NCBI RefSeq assembly: GCF_031846275.1
Contig: NZ_JAVRIB010000015.1
Span: 10,345 to 74,344 of the forward strand
Length of the DNA stretch: 64,000 bases
Reading direction: 5' to 3'
Source of the DNA: Spectribacter hydrogenoxidans
Lineage (GTDB): Bacteria; Pseudomonadota; Gammaproteobacteria; Nevskiales; Salinisphaeraceae
How positions within the stretch are numbered: the first letter of the stretch is position 1; each line of letters opens with the position of its first letter. This document shows, piece by piece, positions 33,261-41,807 of this stretch. The translations under genes were made by a program, and so were the position numbers. The notes under the pieces were generated by a model. The model did not search any database and was not told the DNA's origin. It worked only from the letters and a program-made list of their open reading frames with translations.

Positions 33261-33294
33261 GGCCAGCCAGGGTGCTAGTGCACCCTGGCTGGCC
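33261..33294 (-). terminator. perfect 15-bp hairpin after peroxiredoxin copy 1
   Basis: GGCCAGCCAGGGTGC and GCACCCTGGCTGGCC are perfect complements around the loop TAGT. It lies 15 bp beyond the peroxiredoxin stop. A near copy with one G:T change lies in the same place after the second peroxiredoxin (49841-49870). There is no T-tract on either side. Confidence 0.7.
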
Positions 33295-33309
33295 GGTTGC
33301 CGCCGAAGT

Positions 33310-33945
33310 TTAACGATTCGGCTGCTTGGTCACCCGCAGATAGGGCTTCAAGGTCTTCCAGCCGTCCGGGAAGTGCTCTTTGGCCTCTTCGTCGGACAGG
33401 GACGGGACGATGATCACATCCTCGCCGTCTTTCCAGTTCACCGGGGTGGCTACCTTGTAGCCATCGGTGAGCTGGATGGAATCGATGACCCGCAGGATTT
33501 CGTCGAAATTGCGGCCGGCGCTCTTGGGGTAGGTCAGCGTCATGCGAATCTTCTTGTTCGCATCAATCACAAATACCGAGCGCACCGTCGAGGTGTCGCC
33601 TTCGCCGGGATGCAACATGTCGTAGGTTTCCGATACATGCCTGTTGGTATCGCCGATAATCGGAAAGTTGACCGCGCAACCCTGGGTCTCGTCGATGTCG
33701 CCGACCCAGGCTTTGTGGTCCTCGACCGAGTCCACGGACACCGCAATCACCTTGCAGTTGCGCTTGGCGAACTGCTCTTTCAGCCTGGTGGTTTCGCCCA
33801 GCTCGGTGGTGCATACCGGCGTGAAGTCGGCCGGGTGCGAGAACAGCACGACCCAGCCGTCGCCGATCCAGTCGTGGAAGTTGATTGTGCCCTCGGTGGT
33901 TTCTGCTTCGAAATCCGGGGCGATATCGCCTAAACGTAAACTCAT
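33310..33945 (-). CDS. 1-Cys peroxiredoxin (Prx6/AhpC-TSA), copy 1
   Basis: The enzyme reduces peroxides with one active cysteine. HPADFTPVCTTELGE holds the peroxidatic Cys in the P-x-x-x-T-x-x-C motif. The Prx6-type C-terminal domain (NFDEILRVIDSIQLTDGYKV, ATPVNWKDGEDVIIVPSLSD) is complete in 211 residues. Only about five residues differ from copy 2 at 49894-50529 (for example I8T and N/D in GDTNRH), so the duplication is recent. It probably protects against copper-driven peroxide stress. Confidence 0.94.
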   Translation of the reverse strand: MSLRLGDIAPDFEAETTEGTINFHDWIGDGWVVLFSHPADFTPVCTTELGETTRLKEQFAKRNCKVIAVSVDSVEDHKAWVGDIDETQGCAVNFPIIGDTNRHVSETYDMLHPGEGDTSTVRSVFVIDANKKIRMTLTYPKSAGRNFDEILRVIDSIQLTDGYKVATPVNWKDGEDVIIVPSLSDEEAKEHFPDGWKTLKPYLRVTKQPNR

Positions 33946-34008
33946 GGTTGTTTCCTGGTTACGTGGGTGGGTGTGTGAAATTCCAAACGAAAGTGAGTTA
34001 TGGGCGGT

Positions 34009-34248
34009 TTATTCGTCCGCGCCGTCGCCTTTGCTCCCGCGCATACACATGGCAAACATCAGTAAGCAGCCAATCATGGCGAAGGCAAAGGTCAGCAAGT
34101 TGGCGGCGACCAGCCAATCCCAGCCCAGCGCGAGGCCGACGCCGATAAGCACGGCTACGACCAGCCAGACGCGATTGCGGCCTAGCCAGCTTTGAGATTG
34201 AGTATCGACTGAACGTTTTAGTTGGGTGTCATGTGGTTCGTTAGACAT
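34009..34248 (-). CDS. small two-helix membrane protein (DUF2933-like)
   Basis: The polar head MSNEPHDTQLKRSVDTQSQS is followed by LGRNRVWLVVAVLIGVGLAL and a second helix (LLTFAFAMIGCLLMFAMCMR), ending in an acidic tail. The W-L-x-x-N-R-x-W-L pattern resembles the short DUF2933 membrane proteins next to copper and mercury pumps, though the usual His-rich tail is missing. ATG 34248 follows AAGGAG. It lies 13 bp after the next small membrane gene and is probably cotranscribed. Confidence 0.6.
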   Translation of the reverse strand: MSNEPHDTQLKRSVDTQSQSWLGRNRVWLVVAVLIGVGLALGWDWLVAANLLTFAFAMIGCLLMFAMCMRGSKGDGADE

Positions 34249-34261
34249 GGTTGGCACTCCT

Positions 34262-34504
34262 TCACTTGCGCAAATACTTGATCAAGGAAAAGATGGCCAG
34301 CACCAGCACGACGAGAATCAGCAGGCCGAAAAGCATGCAGACGAGCATCATCGGGCCGCTCATCATCATGCCGCCGCCGTCCATCATGCCGTTTTGCATC
34401 ATCTCGGATTGACTCATTTTGCCGGAGTCCGAAGACTCGGCGGCCCAGGTGAGGCCCGCGAACAGGCTGAACAGGGTGAACGTTATATTTTCGATCCATT
34501 TCAT
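34262..34504 (-). CDS. methionine-rich small membrane protein, 80 aa
   Basis: A signal-like helix (NITFTLFSLFAGLTWAAE) is followed by a Met-rich segment (MSQSEMMQNGMMDGGGMMMS) and a second helix ending LIKYLRK. At least nine Met occur in 30 residues, a Cu(I)-binding signature, on the periplasmic side by topology. The C-terminal helix resembles that of the miniprotein at 21379-21513. GGAG precedes the ATG. It lies just after a dead merR-type gene, so its regulation may be lost. Confidence 0.65.
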   Translation of the reverse strand: MKWIENITFTLFSLFAGLTWAAESSDSGKMSQSEMMQNGMMDGGGMMMSGPMMLVCMLFGLLILVVLVLAIFSLIKYLRK

Positions 34505-34539
34505 GGTGTTACTCCGTTGGGGAATTGAATATTGACTGC

Positions 34540-34720
34540 CTAGCCCAGGTGTTTGGCCCGACGGATAAACCGCAGGCGGTCCGCGGCGTCCCGCGGGTAA
34601 CGGCGGTAGCCGCTGGGTGCGCGCGGCGGCTCGGGCATGAGCCCGCGCCGCTCATAGAAGCGGATGGTTTCCACCCCCCGTGTCCGCATTTTTTGCCAGT
34701 TGTCCAATTGAATAGCTCAT
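34540..34720 (-). pseudogene. frameshifted cueR-like merR relic
   Basis: From ATG 34720 the frame reads MSYSIGQLAKNADT. A run of six G (where five would keep frame) then shifts it; the following frame reads VETIRFYERRGLMPEPPRAP, then SGYRRYPRDAADRLRFIRRA, and stops after KHLG. This is the DNA-binding half of the cueR-like protein at 24231-24632. The dimer helix and cysteine loop are gone. An intact-looking MerR-type promoter remains upstream. Confidence 0.85.
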
Positions 34721-34749
34721 ATCGCAACTCGGTGTATGTATTTCCGGAA

Positions 34750-34781
34750 AGTATAGAGTCTGTAGTGTGGTACGGAGTCAA
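34750..34781 (-). promoter_or_regulatory. MerR-type promoter in front of the dead merR
   Basis: On the minus strand TTGACT (34776-34781) is followed by CCGTACCACACTACAGACT and then CTATACT, a spacer of 19-20 bp with a partial dyad (CCGTA, CTACAG). It resembles the mer and cueR promoters of this window. It may still drive the small membrane genes downstream under a MerR protein encoded elsewhere. Confidence 0.6.
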
Positions 34782-34894
34782 TAGCTGCCACAAACCGTCC
34801 GATCAGGGCCAGGATTCAATCTGCGGAGTGGACCGAAGTCGTTCATGTCCGGTTTCTCCGTTAAGGGATTGAATATTGACTATCGTGACGACTG

Positions 34895-35068
34895 TCAGGT
34901 GGCTCGACCGCCGTCAGTTAACGCCGCTGCGGTGTTTTTCCGGGCACGCCCTTGGGCCGGCTTTGTGCCGGTGAGGGCGAGCCTTGCCAGGTGGTCCGTG
35001 GCGATCCGTGTGACTGCTCTGCTCCTTTGTGATGCGTTGAAAAAGAGCGCGACATATTTCGGCGTCAT
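34895..35068 (-). CDS. possible 57-residue ORF coupled to msrA
   Basis: The ATG overlaps the msrA stop (ATGA), and the frame MTPKYVALFFNASQRSRAVT runs to a stop at 34895. The sequence is basic and Ala/Thr-rich and matches nothing I know. The overlap favours translation, but the composition is not convincing, and neighbouring DNA is decayed. Confidence 0.3.
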   Translation of the reverse strand: MTPKYVALFFNASQRSRAVTRIATDHLARLALTGTKPAQGRARKNTAAALTDGGRAT

Positions 35069-35733
35069 TTCGGTCCCCAGAGCGCTTCCAGCCGGTCGGC
35101 CCGCCCGCAGGCGGTCTTATAAAAGTTGTAGCGCACCGGATTTTTTTGGTAATAGTTTTGGTGGTACTGCTCGGCCATGTAAAAGGGGCCGGCCTCGGTA
35201 ATCTCGGTAACGATCGGTGACGGTGCGTCCGGGTCTTGTTGCAAGGCCTTTTTCGAAGCGGTGGCCTGTGCTTTCTGCGGGTCGTTCGTGTAGAAGATGC
35301 CGCTGCGGTACTGACTGCCGCGATCACAGAACTGGCCGCCGGCGTCGGTGGGGTCCACATTGCGCCAGAACACGGTAAGCAGTTCGTCGTAACTGGACTT
35401 TTCCGGGTCGTAGAGCACTTCCACGGCTTCGGTGTGCCCGGTGTCGCCGGCCACGACTTCCTTATAGGTCGGGTCGGCCAGTTGGCCGCCGATGAAACCG
35501 GAGGTGGTTTTCACCACCCCGGGCACCGGGTCGAAGGCTTCCTCCACGCACCAGAAGCAGCCGGCGGCGAACACGGCGGTGGCTAGGTCCTCCCGGTCCA
35601 CGCCTGCCGGCAATTCTTCCGGACCCGAGCGGGTTTCGGTAGTGGCCGATTCGCCGCAGGCGGCCACCAGGGTCGTCAGCAGCAGGGCCACTGCCGCCAG
35701 CGCAGTGGTTTTTATCATTGGGTGTTTTGACAT
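35065..35733 (-). CDS. msrA: peptide methionine-S-sulfoxide reductase MsrA (lipoprotein form)
   Basis: MsrA repairs methionine-S-sulfoxide. The N-terminus ends in a lipobox (LLLTTLVAACGES), so this form acts in the periplasm. AAGCFWCVEEAFDPVPGV holds the catalytic Cys, followed by GDTGHTEAVEVLYDP, QFCDRGSQYRSGIFY and YHQNYYQKNPVRYNFYKTAC. All usual motifs are present. AGGAG precedes the ATG. It lies 12 bp after cusA in the same direction and probably repairs the Met-rich copper proteins encoded around it. Confidence 0.94.
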   Translation of the reverse strand: MSKHPMIKTTALAAVALLLTTLVAACGESATTETRSGPEELPAGVDREDLATAVFAAGCFWCVEEAFDPVPGVVKTTSGFIGGQLADPTYKEVVAGDTGHTEAVEVLYDPEKSSYDELLTVFWRNVDPTDAGGQFCDRGSQYRSGIFYTNDPQKAQATASKKALQQDPDAPSPIVTEITEAGPFYMAEQYHQNYYQKNPVRYNFYKTACGRADRLEALWGPK

Positions 35734-35745
35734 GGTTTACTCCTG

Positions 35746-38700
35746 TTAGTTAACCGACGGCTGCGGCTGTTCGGGTGGCCGGTTTGGCTTGTGTTGCTCT
35801 TGGGTTTCGGTGCTCAAGTCTCGGCCACGCCAGAAGGCAAAGATGGCTGGAAAGACAATCAGCACCATGAGCAGGGCCGTGCCCACGCCACCAAGCATGG
35901 GCGCCGCTACGCGCTTCATTACGTCCGCGCCGGTGCCGTGGGTGAGCATGATGGGCACCAGGCCCATGAACAGGGCCAAGCCAGTCATCAGTTTGGGTCG
36001 CAGGCGCTTGGCCGCGCCGTCGACGATCGCTTCGGTCAGGTCGCTGCGATTACGCATTCGGCCATCGGCACTGTATTGACGCCAGGCGATGTCGAGATAC
36101 AGCATCATCAAGAGGCCCAGCTCCACCGCCAGGCCGGCGACGGCGATGATGCCGACCGCCACGGCTACGGACAATTTGTATTGCAGAAACCACAGCAGCC
36201 AGATCGCCCCGATCAGGGAAAACGGCAGGGCCAGCATGACGACCAGCGTTTCCACCAGCGATTTGCGGTGGAAATAGAGCATGAAGAAGATCAGGAATAC
36301 CGTAAGCGGCACCAGGATGGATAATCTTTCCTTGGCGCGTTCGTAGCTCTCGAACTGGCCGGCCCAGGCGATGCGGTAGCCGTCCGGCACGTCTACCTTT
36401 TCGGCTACAACCTGCTTGGCCCGTTCTACATAATTCGGAATACCAAGACCGTCGCCGACGTCTACGAACACGAACCCGACTAATTGTCCGTCCTCATTTC
36501 GGATCATGGGTGGGCCGGTGCGAAAGTTCAGATCGGCCACCTGGGTGATGGGGATTTGTGCCCCGCTGGCCGAGGTAACAAACGTGCGCTCCAGCGCCTC
36601 CACGCTGCTGCGGTAGTCGCGGTTGTAGCGCACCAGGATGTCGTAGCGCTCGCGGCCCTCGACGGTTTGCGACACCGCCTTGCCGCCAATCGCGGCGACG
36701 ATCACGTCCTGCACGTCGCCTACGTTCAGCCCGTGCCGGGCGGCCGCGGCGCGGTCGATATCGAAGTCCAGGAAATAGCCGCCGGTGGTGCGCTCGGCGA
36801 AGGCGCTGCGGGTGAAGCGCGCGGTGCGCGTATCCGCCTGCAGGGCCTGCTCGATATCCGTGGCGGTTGATTCGATGACCGACAGATCCGGGCCAAACAC
36901 CTTGATGCCCAGCGACGAGCGGATGCCGGTGGCCAGCATCTGCGTGCGGGTCTGGATCGGCATCCACCAGATGTTGGGCATGCCGGGGAAGCGCATCTGC
37001 TCGTCCATCTCCGCGACCAGCTTGTCCCAGGTCATGCCCTCGCGCCACTGGCTTTTCGGCTTGAGCTGGACGTTGATTTCCATCATGGACAGCGGTGCGG
37101 GATCGGTGGCGCTGGTCGAGCGCCCGGCCTTGCCGAACACGCGCTCGACCTCCGGGAACTTCATCAGCTCGCGGTCCATGGTTTGCAGGGTCTGCTGGGC
37201 CTCGGCAATGGACATGCCGGGCAGGGCGGTGGGCATGTAGAGAATGCTGCCCTCGTTGAGCGGTGGCATGAATTCGCTGCCCAGGCGCTGGAAGGGAAAC
37301 ACAGTGGACACCAGCGCCAGTGCCGCTACGCCGACCACCGCCCAGCGCCAGCGCACGGTGAACCGGACGACCGGTGCGTAGCCGTCGACCAGTTTCCGGT
37401 TCAGCCAGCTTTTGTCGCCGCGGATTTTGCCGCGGATCATCAATACCGCCAGCGCCGGGACCAGTGTTACCGATAAAAGCGCGGCAAAGAACATGGCATA
37501 GGTCTTGGTGAAGGCCAGCGGTTTGAACAGCCGGCCCTCGCTGCCTTCCAGCGCGAATACGGGCAGAAAGGACACCGCGATGATCAGCAGGGCAAAGAAG
37601 ATCGATGGCCCGACTTCCTGCATCGCGTCGATAATGACCGCCGTGCGCTTCGGTTTGGATTCGCGCTCGCTATTATCCGCCTCCCAGACGTTTAACCGCC
37701 TGTGCACGTTCTCAATAATTGCAATTGCCGCATCCACCATGGCGCCGATGGCCACCGCAATACCGCCCAGCGACATGATGTTGGCGGTCAGTCCCTGGTA
37801 GTACATGGGGATAAAGGCCAGCAGGATGGCGATGGGCAGGGTGATGATGGCCACCAGCGCCGAGCGCAAATGCAGCAGGAACACGATGATCACCAGCGAG
37901 ACGATAATCATCTCCTCGGTGAGCGTGACTTTCAGCGTGTTTATGGCGCGCTCGATCAGCCCCGAGCGGTCATAGACCGGCACGATTTCCACACCGTCGG
38001 GCAGGCTGGCCTTGGCCTCGTCCAGCCGGCGCTTGACCCGCTTGATCACGTCCAGCGCGTTCTCGCCGTAACGCATGACGACAATGCCGCCCACGGTCAG
38101 GCCCTCTCCATTCAGCTCGGCGGCGCCGCGTTGTAAGGCCGGGCCGAGGCTGACGTTGGCCACATCCGATACGCGAATCGGCACGCCATTGTCATTGGTG
38201 CCTAGCACCACCTTTTCCAGATCCGCGGTGGATTTCACGTAGCCGCGCCCGCGGATGAACTGTTCGTGGCCGGAGACCTCCAGCACCCGGCCGCCGACGT
38301 CGTTGTTGGAGCGGCGGACCGACTCGATGACTTTTTGCAGCGGAATGTCGTAGGACGCCAGCCGATTGGGATCGACGTTGATCTGGTATTCCTTTTCATA
38401 GCCGCCGACCGAGGCGACCTCGGCCACACCGTCCACCGATTCCAGCGCGTATTTCAGGTTGAAATCCTGGATGCTGCGTAAATCGGCGAGGCTGTTGTTG
38501 CCTGATTTGTCGACCAGCGCGTACTGATAAACCCAGCCCACGCCGGTGGCGTCCGGTCCGAGGGTGGGCGACACGCCTTCGGGTAAATCCTGGGATGCGG
38601 AATTCAGGTACTCCAGCACCCGCGAGCGCGCCCAGTAGATATCCGTGTTGTCCTCGAAAATGACGTAAACGAAGGACAAGCCGAGGAAGGACTGACCGCG

Positions 38701-39006
38701 CACGTACTTCACCTTGGGCGCGGCCAGCAATGTGGTGGTCAGCGGGTAGGTGATCTGGTCTTCGACCAGGTCGGGGCTGCGCCCCGGCCAGTCGGTGAGG
38801 ATGATGACCTGCACGTCCGACAGGTCGGGGATGGCGTCCAGCGGCGCATTCACCAGCGAGCGGTAGCCCCAGAAGCTGGCGACCGCCACCACCAGCAGCG
38901 TTAGCAGCCAGTTGCGGGCGGAAAAGGCGATCAGACCGGCCAACGGGCCGGTGCGATAGTCGCCGTGCTGATCTTCGGGTGGCGGGATCTTGTTGTGGTC
39001 TACCAT
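35746..39006 (-). CDS. cusA: CusA heavy-metal efflux RND pump
   Basis: CusA is the inner-membrane proton-driven pump of the CusCBA copper/silver exporter. The protein has 1086 residues and the RND layout: a first helix (LLTLLVVAVASFWGYRSLVN), a porter domain (DLSDVQVIILTDWPGRSPDL), the second-helix set with GAMVDAAIAIIENVHRRL (the acidic proton-relay helix), a second porter domain and helices 8-12. The AIAIIEN-VHRRL form and Met residues in the porter region fit Cu(I)/Ag(I) rather than Czc specificity. It overlaps cusB by 7 bp upstream. A decayed second copy lies at 31863-32400. Confidence 0.95.
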   Translation of the reverse strand: MVDHNKIPPPEDQHGDYRTGPLAGLIAFSARNWLLTLLVVAVASFWGYRSLVNAPLDAIPDLSDVQVIILTDWPGRSPDLVEDQITYPLTTTLLAAPKVKYVRGQSFLGLSFVYVIFEDNTDIYWARSRVLEYLNSASQDLPEGVSPTLGPDATGVGWVYQYALVDKSGNNSLADLRSIQDFNLKYALESVDGVAEVASVGGYEKEYQINVDPNRLASYDIPLQKVIESVRRSNNDVGGRVLEVSGHEQFIRGRGYVKSTADLEKVVLGTNDNGVPIRVSDVANVSLGPALQRGAAELNGEGLTVGGIVVMRYGENALDVIKRVKRRLDEAKASLPDGVEIVPVYDRSGLIERAINTLKVTLTEEMIIVSLVIIVFLLHLRSALVAIITLPIAILLAFIPMYYQGLTANIMSLGGIAVAIGAMVDAAIAIIENVHRRLNVWEADNSERESKPKRTAVIIDAMQEVGPSIFFALLIIAVSFLPVFALEGSEGRLFKPLAFTKTYAMFFAALLSVTLVPALAVLMIRGKIRGDKSWLNRKLVDGYAPVVRFTVRWRWAVVGVAALALVSTVFPFQRLGSEFMPPLNEGSILYMPTALPGMSIAEAQQTLQTMDRELMKFPEVERVFGKAGRSTSATDPAPLSMMEINVQLKPKSQWREGMTWDKLVAEMDEQMRFPGMPNIWWMPIQTRTQMLATGIRSSLGIKVFGPDLSVIESTATDIEQALQADTRTARFTRSAFAERTTGGYFLDFDIDRAAAARHGLNVGDVQDVIVAAIGGKAVSQTVEGRERYDILVRYNRDYRSSVEALERTFVTSASGAQIPITQVADLNFRTGPPMIRNEDGQLVGFVFVDVGDGLGIPNYVERAKQVVAEKVDVPDGYRIAWAGQFESYERAKERLSILVPLTVFLIFFMLYFHRKSLVETLVVMLALPFSLIGAIWLLWFLQYKLSVAVAVGIIAVAGLAVELGLLMMLYLDIAWRQYSADGRMRNRSDLTEAIVDGAAKRLRPKLMTGLALFMGLVPIMLTHGTGADVMKRVAAPMLGGVGTALLMVLIVFPAIFAFWRGRDLSTETQEQHKPNRPPEQPQPSVN

Positions 39007-41807
39007 TGTTCGATCCCCGTCTTCAGCTTGGCTTCGGCGGCGATCAGGAAGTTGCCCGAAGTAATGACGTCATCGCCCGGTTCGAGGCCCTGGTTGATTT
39101 CCACCCAGCCGTCCACGCGCTGGCCGGTCTTCACGCGCACCGGCTTGAGTTTTCCGTCCTCGCCCATGTCCTTGAACACCACCCGCGATTCTCCGGCCAC
39201 CAGCACCGCGCCTTCCGGCACCATCAGGCGGCGGCCCAGGTTGGCCTGTAACTTCACCTCCGCATACATATCCGGTTTGAGCGCACCGTCAGGGTTGTCC
39301 AGCACCAGGCGGATGCGGGCGGTGCGGGTCTTGCCTTCCAGGTAGGGATAGATGTAGTCCACGTTGGCCCGATATTGCTGGTCCGGGCCGTAGGGCAGGC
39401 TGACCTCGGCGGTCATGCCCTTATCGATCAGCGGCAGGTCGGCCTCGTAGACTTCGGCATCGATCCAGACGGTGGACAGATCGGCGATGCGCAGCAGCAT
39501 GTCGCCGGTCTTCATGTGGCTGCCATCAACGATCATCTTTTCGACCACGGTGCCGCTCTTGGGCGCGAAGATGGGCAGGTATTCAAAGGCCTCCCCGCGG
39601 CGCTCGATGGCGCGTACCTGGTTCGGGGAGATGTCCCACAGCATCAGGCGCTTGCGCGCCGCGCGCACCAGGCTGTCATCGGGGCCGCGGCTGGCCAGAC
39701 GCTGGCGGGTCTCCAGATACTCCTGCTGCGCGGAGAGCAGTTCCGGGCTATAGACCGTGAACAGCACCTGGCCCTTTTCCACCCGCGTGCCGACGTAATC
39801 GGCCTTCAGTTCGCCGATCCAGGCGTCGAACTTGAGGCTGACGTTGCTGATGCGGCGCTCGTCGTAGTCGACTTGCCCGACCGCACGAATGGTCTTGGTG
39901 ACTTCGCGCATCTCGGCCTGGCCGGTTTCCACGCCGATGAGCTGGCGACGCTTGGCATCCACCGTAACCACGCCGGATTGCACCTGTTCGTTGGTGACCG
40001 AGGTTAGGTCCATGCTGCAGATCGGGCATTGGCCGGGGCCGGCCTCCTTGACCGATGGATGCATGGAGCAGGTGTAATAGGCGATGCCTTCGGGGGTGGC
40101 GGTGGCCGCACGCAGACCGTATTCGCCGGTGGTGAAGGCCAGCACCAGATCGCCGTGGCCCTGTTCTTCGGTAGACACATCCACCGCCAGGACAAAATCG
40201 CCCTCGCCGGGCACATCCAACACCCCGCGATAGACGCCGTTCCCGCCGGCTTCCAGTTGTACGACCTCGGAGTTGCGTCTGCCCTGCATGCCCTTTCCGG
40301 ACATGCCTTTGGACATCGCATCGTCTTGCATCATGGCGTCATCGGCGCGCATGCTGTCGCCGCCGTCCATCGCCATGCCGTCTTTTTCCATCCTGTCACC
40401 GCGGTCCGACATATTCGGCGACATGGACTCGCCTTGCTGCATGCTTTTCCCGTCGGACATCGCGTCGTCCTGCATCATGCGGTCGCCGCCTCGCTTGGAC
40501 TCATCCCGCATCATCGAATCGCCATCGTTCATGGCATCGTCTTGCATCGAGCGGTTGCCGCCGGATGACGCTTCTTGGTCCATCATGGCGCCCTGGTCCT
40601 GCATTCCCTGGTTCAATTCGCGCTGGGCCGCGACGCGCACGGTGGCGCCGTTTACGGGCTGGTCGTTTTCATCCAGTACGGTGACCTGAAGCAAGTTCCG
40701 GCCGGCCATCATGGCCGTGCCCTTTTTCATGGCCTCCATGGCCTCGGGCGTTTCGCCCGACATGCCGTCGCCGCTGTCCATGGCCATGCCGTCTTCTTGC
40801 ATCACGCCGCCGGTATCGGACATGGAATCGGACATGGCACCGCCACCATCCGCTGGCATCGAGTCGCCTTGGCGCATGCCTTTTCCGGACAGACCGTTGG
40901 ACATCGCGTTGTCCTGCATCATGCGGTCGCCGCCGTCCTTGTCCATGCGGTCTTTTTTGATCTTGTCACCGCGGTCCGACATAGCCGGCGACATGGCGTC
41001 GCCTTGCTGCATGCTTTTTTCACCGGACATCGCGCCGTCCTGCATCATGCGGTCGCCGCCGGACATGCCCTGATCGGCCATCATGGTGTCCTCGCCGCGC
41101 ATGCCGTCGTCTTGCATCATCGCGCCGTCCTTGGACATGGCGCCGGGCTCCATCTTGTCGCCCGACATGGCGTCGCCAGGCACCATGCTGCCGCTGCCCA
41201 GCACCTCGACCTTCACCTGGTACTTGCCCACGGTGTAAAAACCGCGGTCGTTTTTCTCCGGGGATTGGCCGGCGGCCATCTGGTCGCCGCGCATGCCGTC
41301 TTTTTGGCTCATGGAACCGGCCACCGGCGTGCCGCCGGAGGTAATGGACAGCCCCTCGCGGCCGGTGGCCATGTCGAAGCCCAGCCGGGTTTCACCGACG
41401 CCGTCCTTCTGGATGTAGAGGGACAGCGGCCATTCGCCGCGCATTTCCAGGTTCAGCGGCCCTGCGTACCGGCCGGGTTCGACCTCGTCCAGCTCGGCCG
41501 GTGCACGCATGGACGCCATCGCGCCCATGGCCGACATTTCGCCGTAGGCCTTGATGGAGGCGCCGGTCACCGGTTTGCCCTGAGCATCGGCAACCTTCAC
41601 CGTGAACTGGTTGTCGCCGACCCTGGGCGCCTCGGGATTGATGTCCACCGTGACCCGGAAAGGGCCGGATTCATAGGTGGTAGCCGTGGCCATGTTCGCT
41701 GGGGCCGGACCGGCGCCGGTGAAATAGCGGAAGCCGAAAAAGCCGACGGCGCCGGCGATCAGAATCACCGGCAGGGCGATCAGCAGCGTGAACTTAAGGT
41801 TTTTCAT
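39000..41807 (-). CDS. cusB: CusB-type membrane fusion protein with two Met-rich inserts
   Basis: CusB links CusA to CusC and hands Cu(I) to the pump. The 935 residues are more than twice the usual size. The order is: a membrane anchor (1-30); a FixH-like beta domain (about 45-150); a second such domain (about 190-565) split by Met/Asp/Gly/Ser-rich inserts at 205-368 and 398-511; a heavy-metal-binding domain (AYYTCSMHPSVKEAGPGQCP, about 577-600); and the standard barrel-hairpin-lipoyl adaptor core to the end. I count 54 methionines in the inserts, mostly in units such as MMQDDAMS or GDSM. The inserts should be disordered, periplasmic and copper-binding. Confidence 0.92.
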   Translation of the reverse strand: MKNLKFTLLIALPVILIAGAVGFFGFRYFTGAGPAPANMATATTYESGPFRVTVDINPEAPRVGDNQFTVKVADAQGKPVTGASIKAYGEMSAMGAMASMRAPAELDEVEPGRYAGPLNLEMRGEWPLSLYIQKDGVGETRLGFDMATGREGLSITSGGTPVAGSMSQKDGMRGDQMAAGQSPEKNDRGFYTVGKYQVKVEVLGSGSMVPGDAMSGDKMEPGAMSKDGAMMQDDGMRGEDTMMADQGMSGGDRMMQDGAMSGEKSMQQGDAMSPAMSDRGDKIKKDRMDKDGGDRMMQDNAMSNGLSGKGMRQGDSMPADGGGAMSDSMSDTGGVMQEDGMAMDSGDGMSGETPEAMEAMKKGTAMMAGRNLLQVTVLDENDQPVNGATVRVAAQRELNQGMQDQGAMMDQEASSGGNRSMQDDAMNDGDSMMRDESKRGGDRMMQDDAMSDGKSMQQGESMSPNMSDRGDRMEKDGMAMDGGDSMRADDAMMQDDAMSKGMSGKGMQGRRNSEVVQLEAGGNGVYRGVLDVPGEGDFVLAVDVSTEEQGHGDLVLAFTTGEYGLRAATATPEGIAYYTCSMHPSVKEAGPGQCPICSMDLTSVTNEQVQSGVVTVDAKRRQLIGVETGQAEMREVTKTIRAVGQVDYDERRISNVSLKFDAWIGELKADYVGTRVEKGQVLFTVYSPELLSAQQEYLETRQRLASRGPDDSLVRAARKRLMLWDISPNQVRAIERRGEAFEYLPIFAPKSGTVVEKMIVDGSHMKTGDMLLRIADLSTVWIDAEVYEADLPLIDKGMTAEVSLPYGPDQQYRANVDYIYPYLEGKTRTARIRLVLDNPDGALKPDMYAEVKLQANLGRRLMVPEGAVLVAGESRVVFKDMGEDGKLKPVRVKTGQRVDGWVEINQGLEPGDDVITSGNFLIAAEAKLKTGIEQW

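Noticed and set aside
36494..37048. Frame of 184 residues inside cusA read as a separate gene
   Set aside because: Out-of-frame reading of intact cusA with no start site or homology.
39000..41807. Met-rich region of cusB considered as a CRISPR-like or tandem DNA repeat
   Set aside because: Units are imperfect, of variable length and in frame; they are protein repeats without regular DNA spacers.
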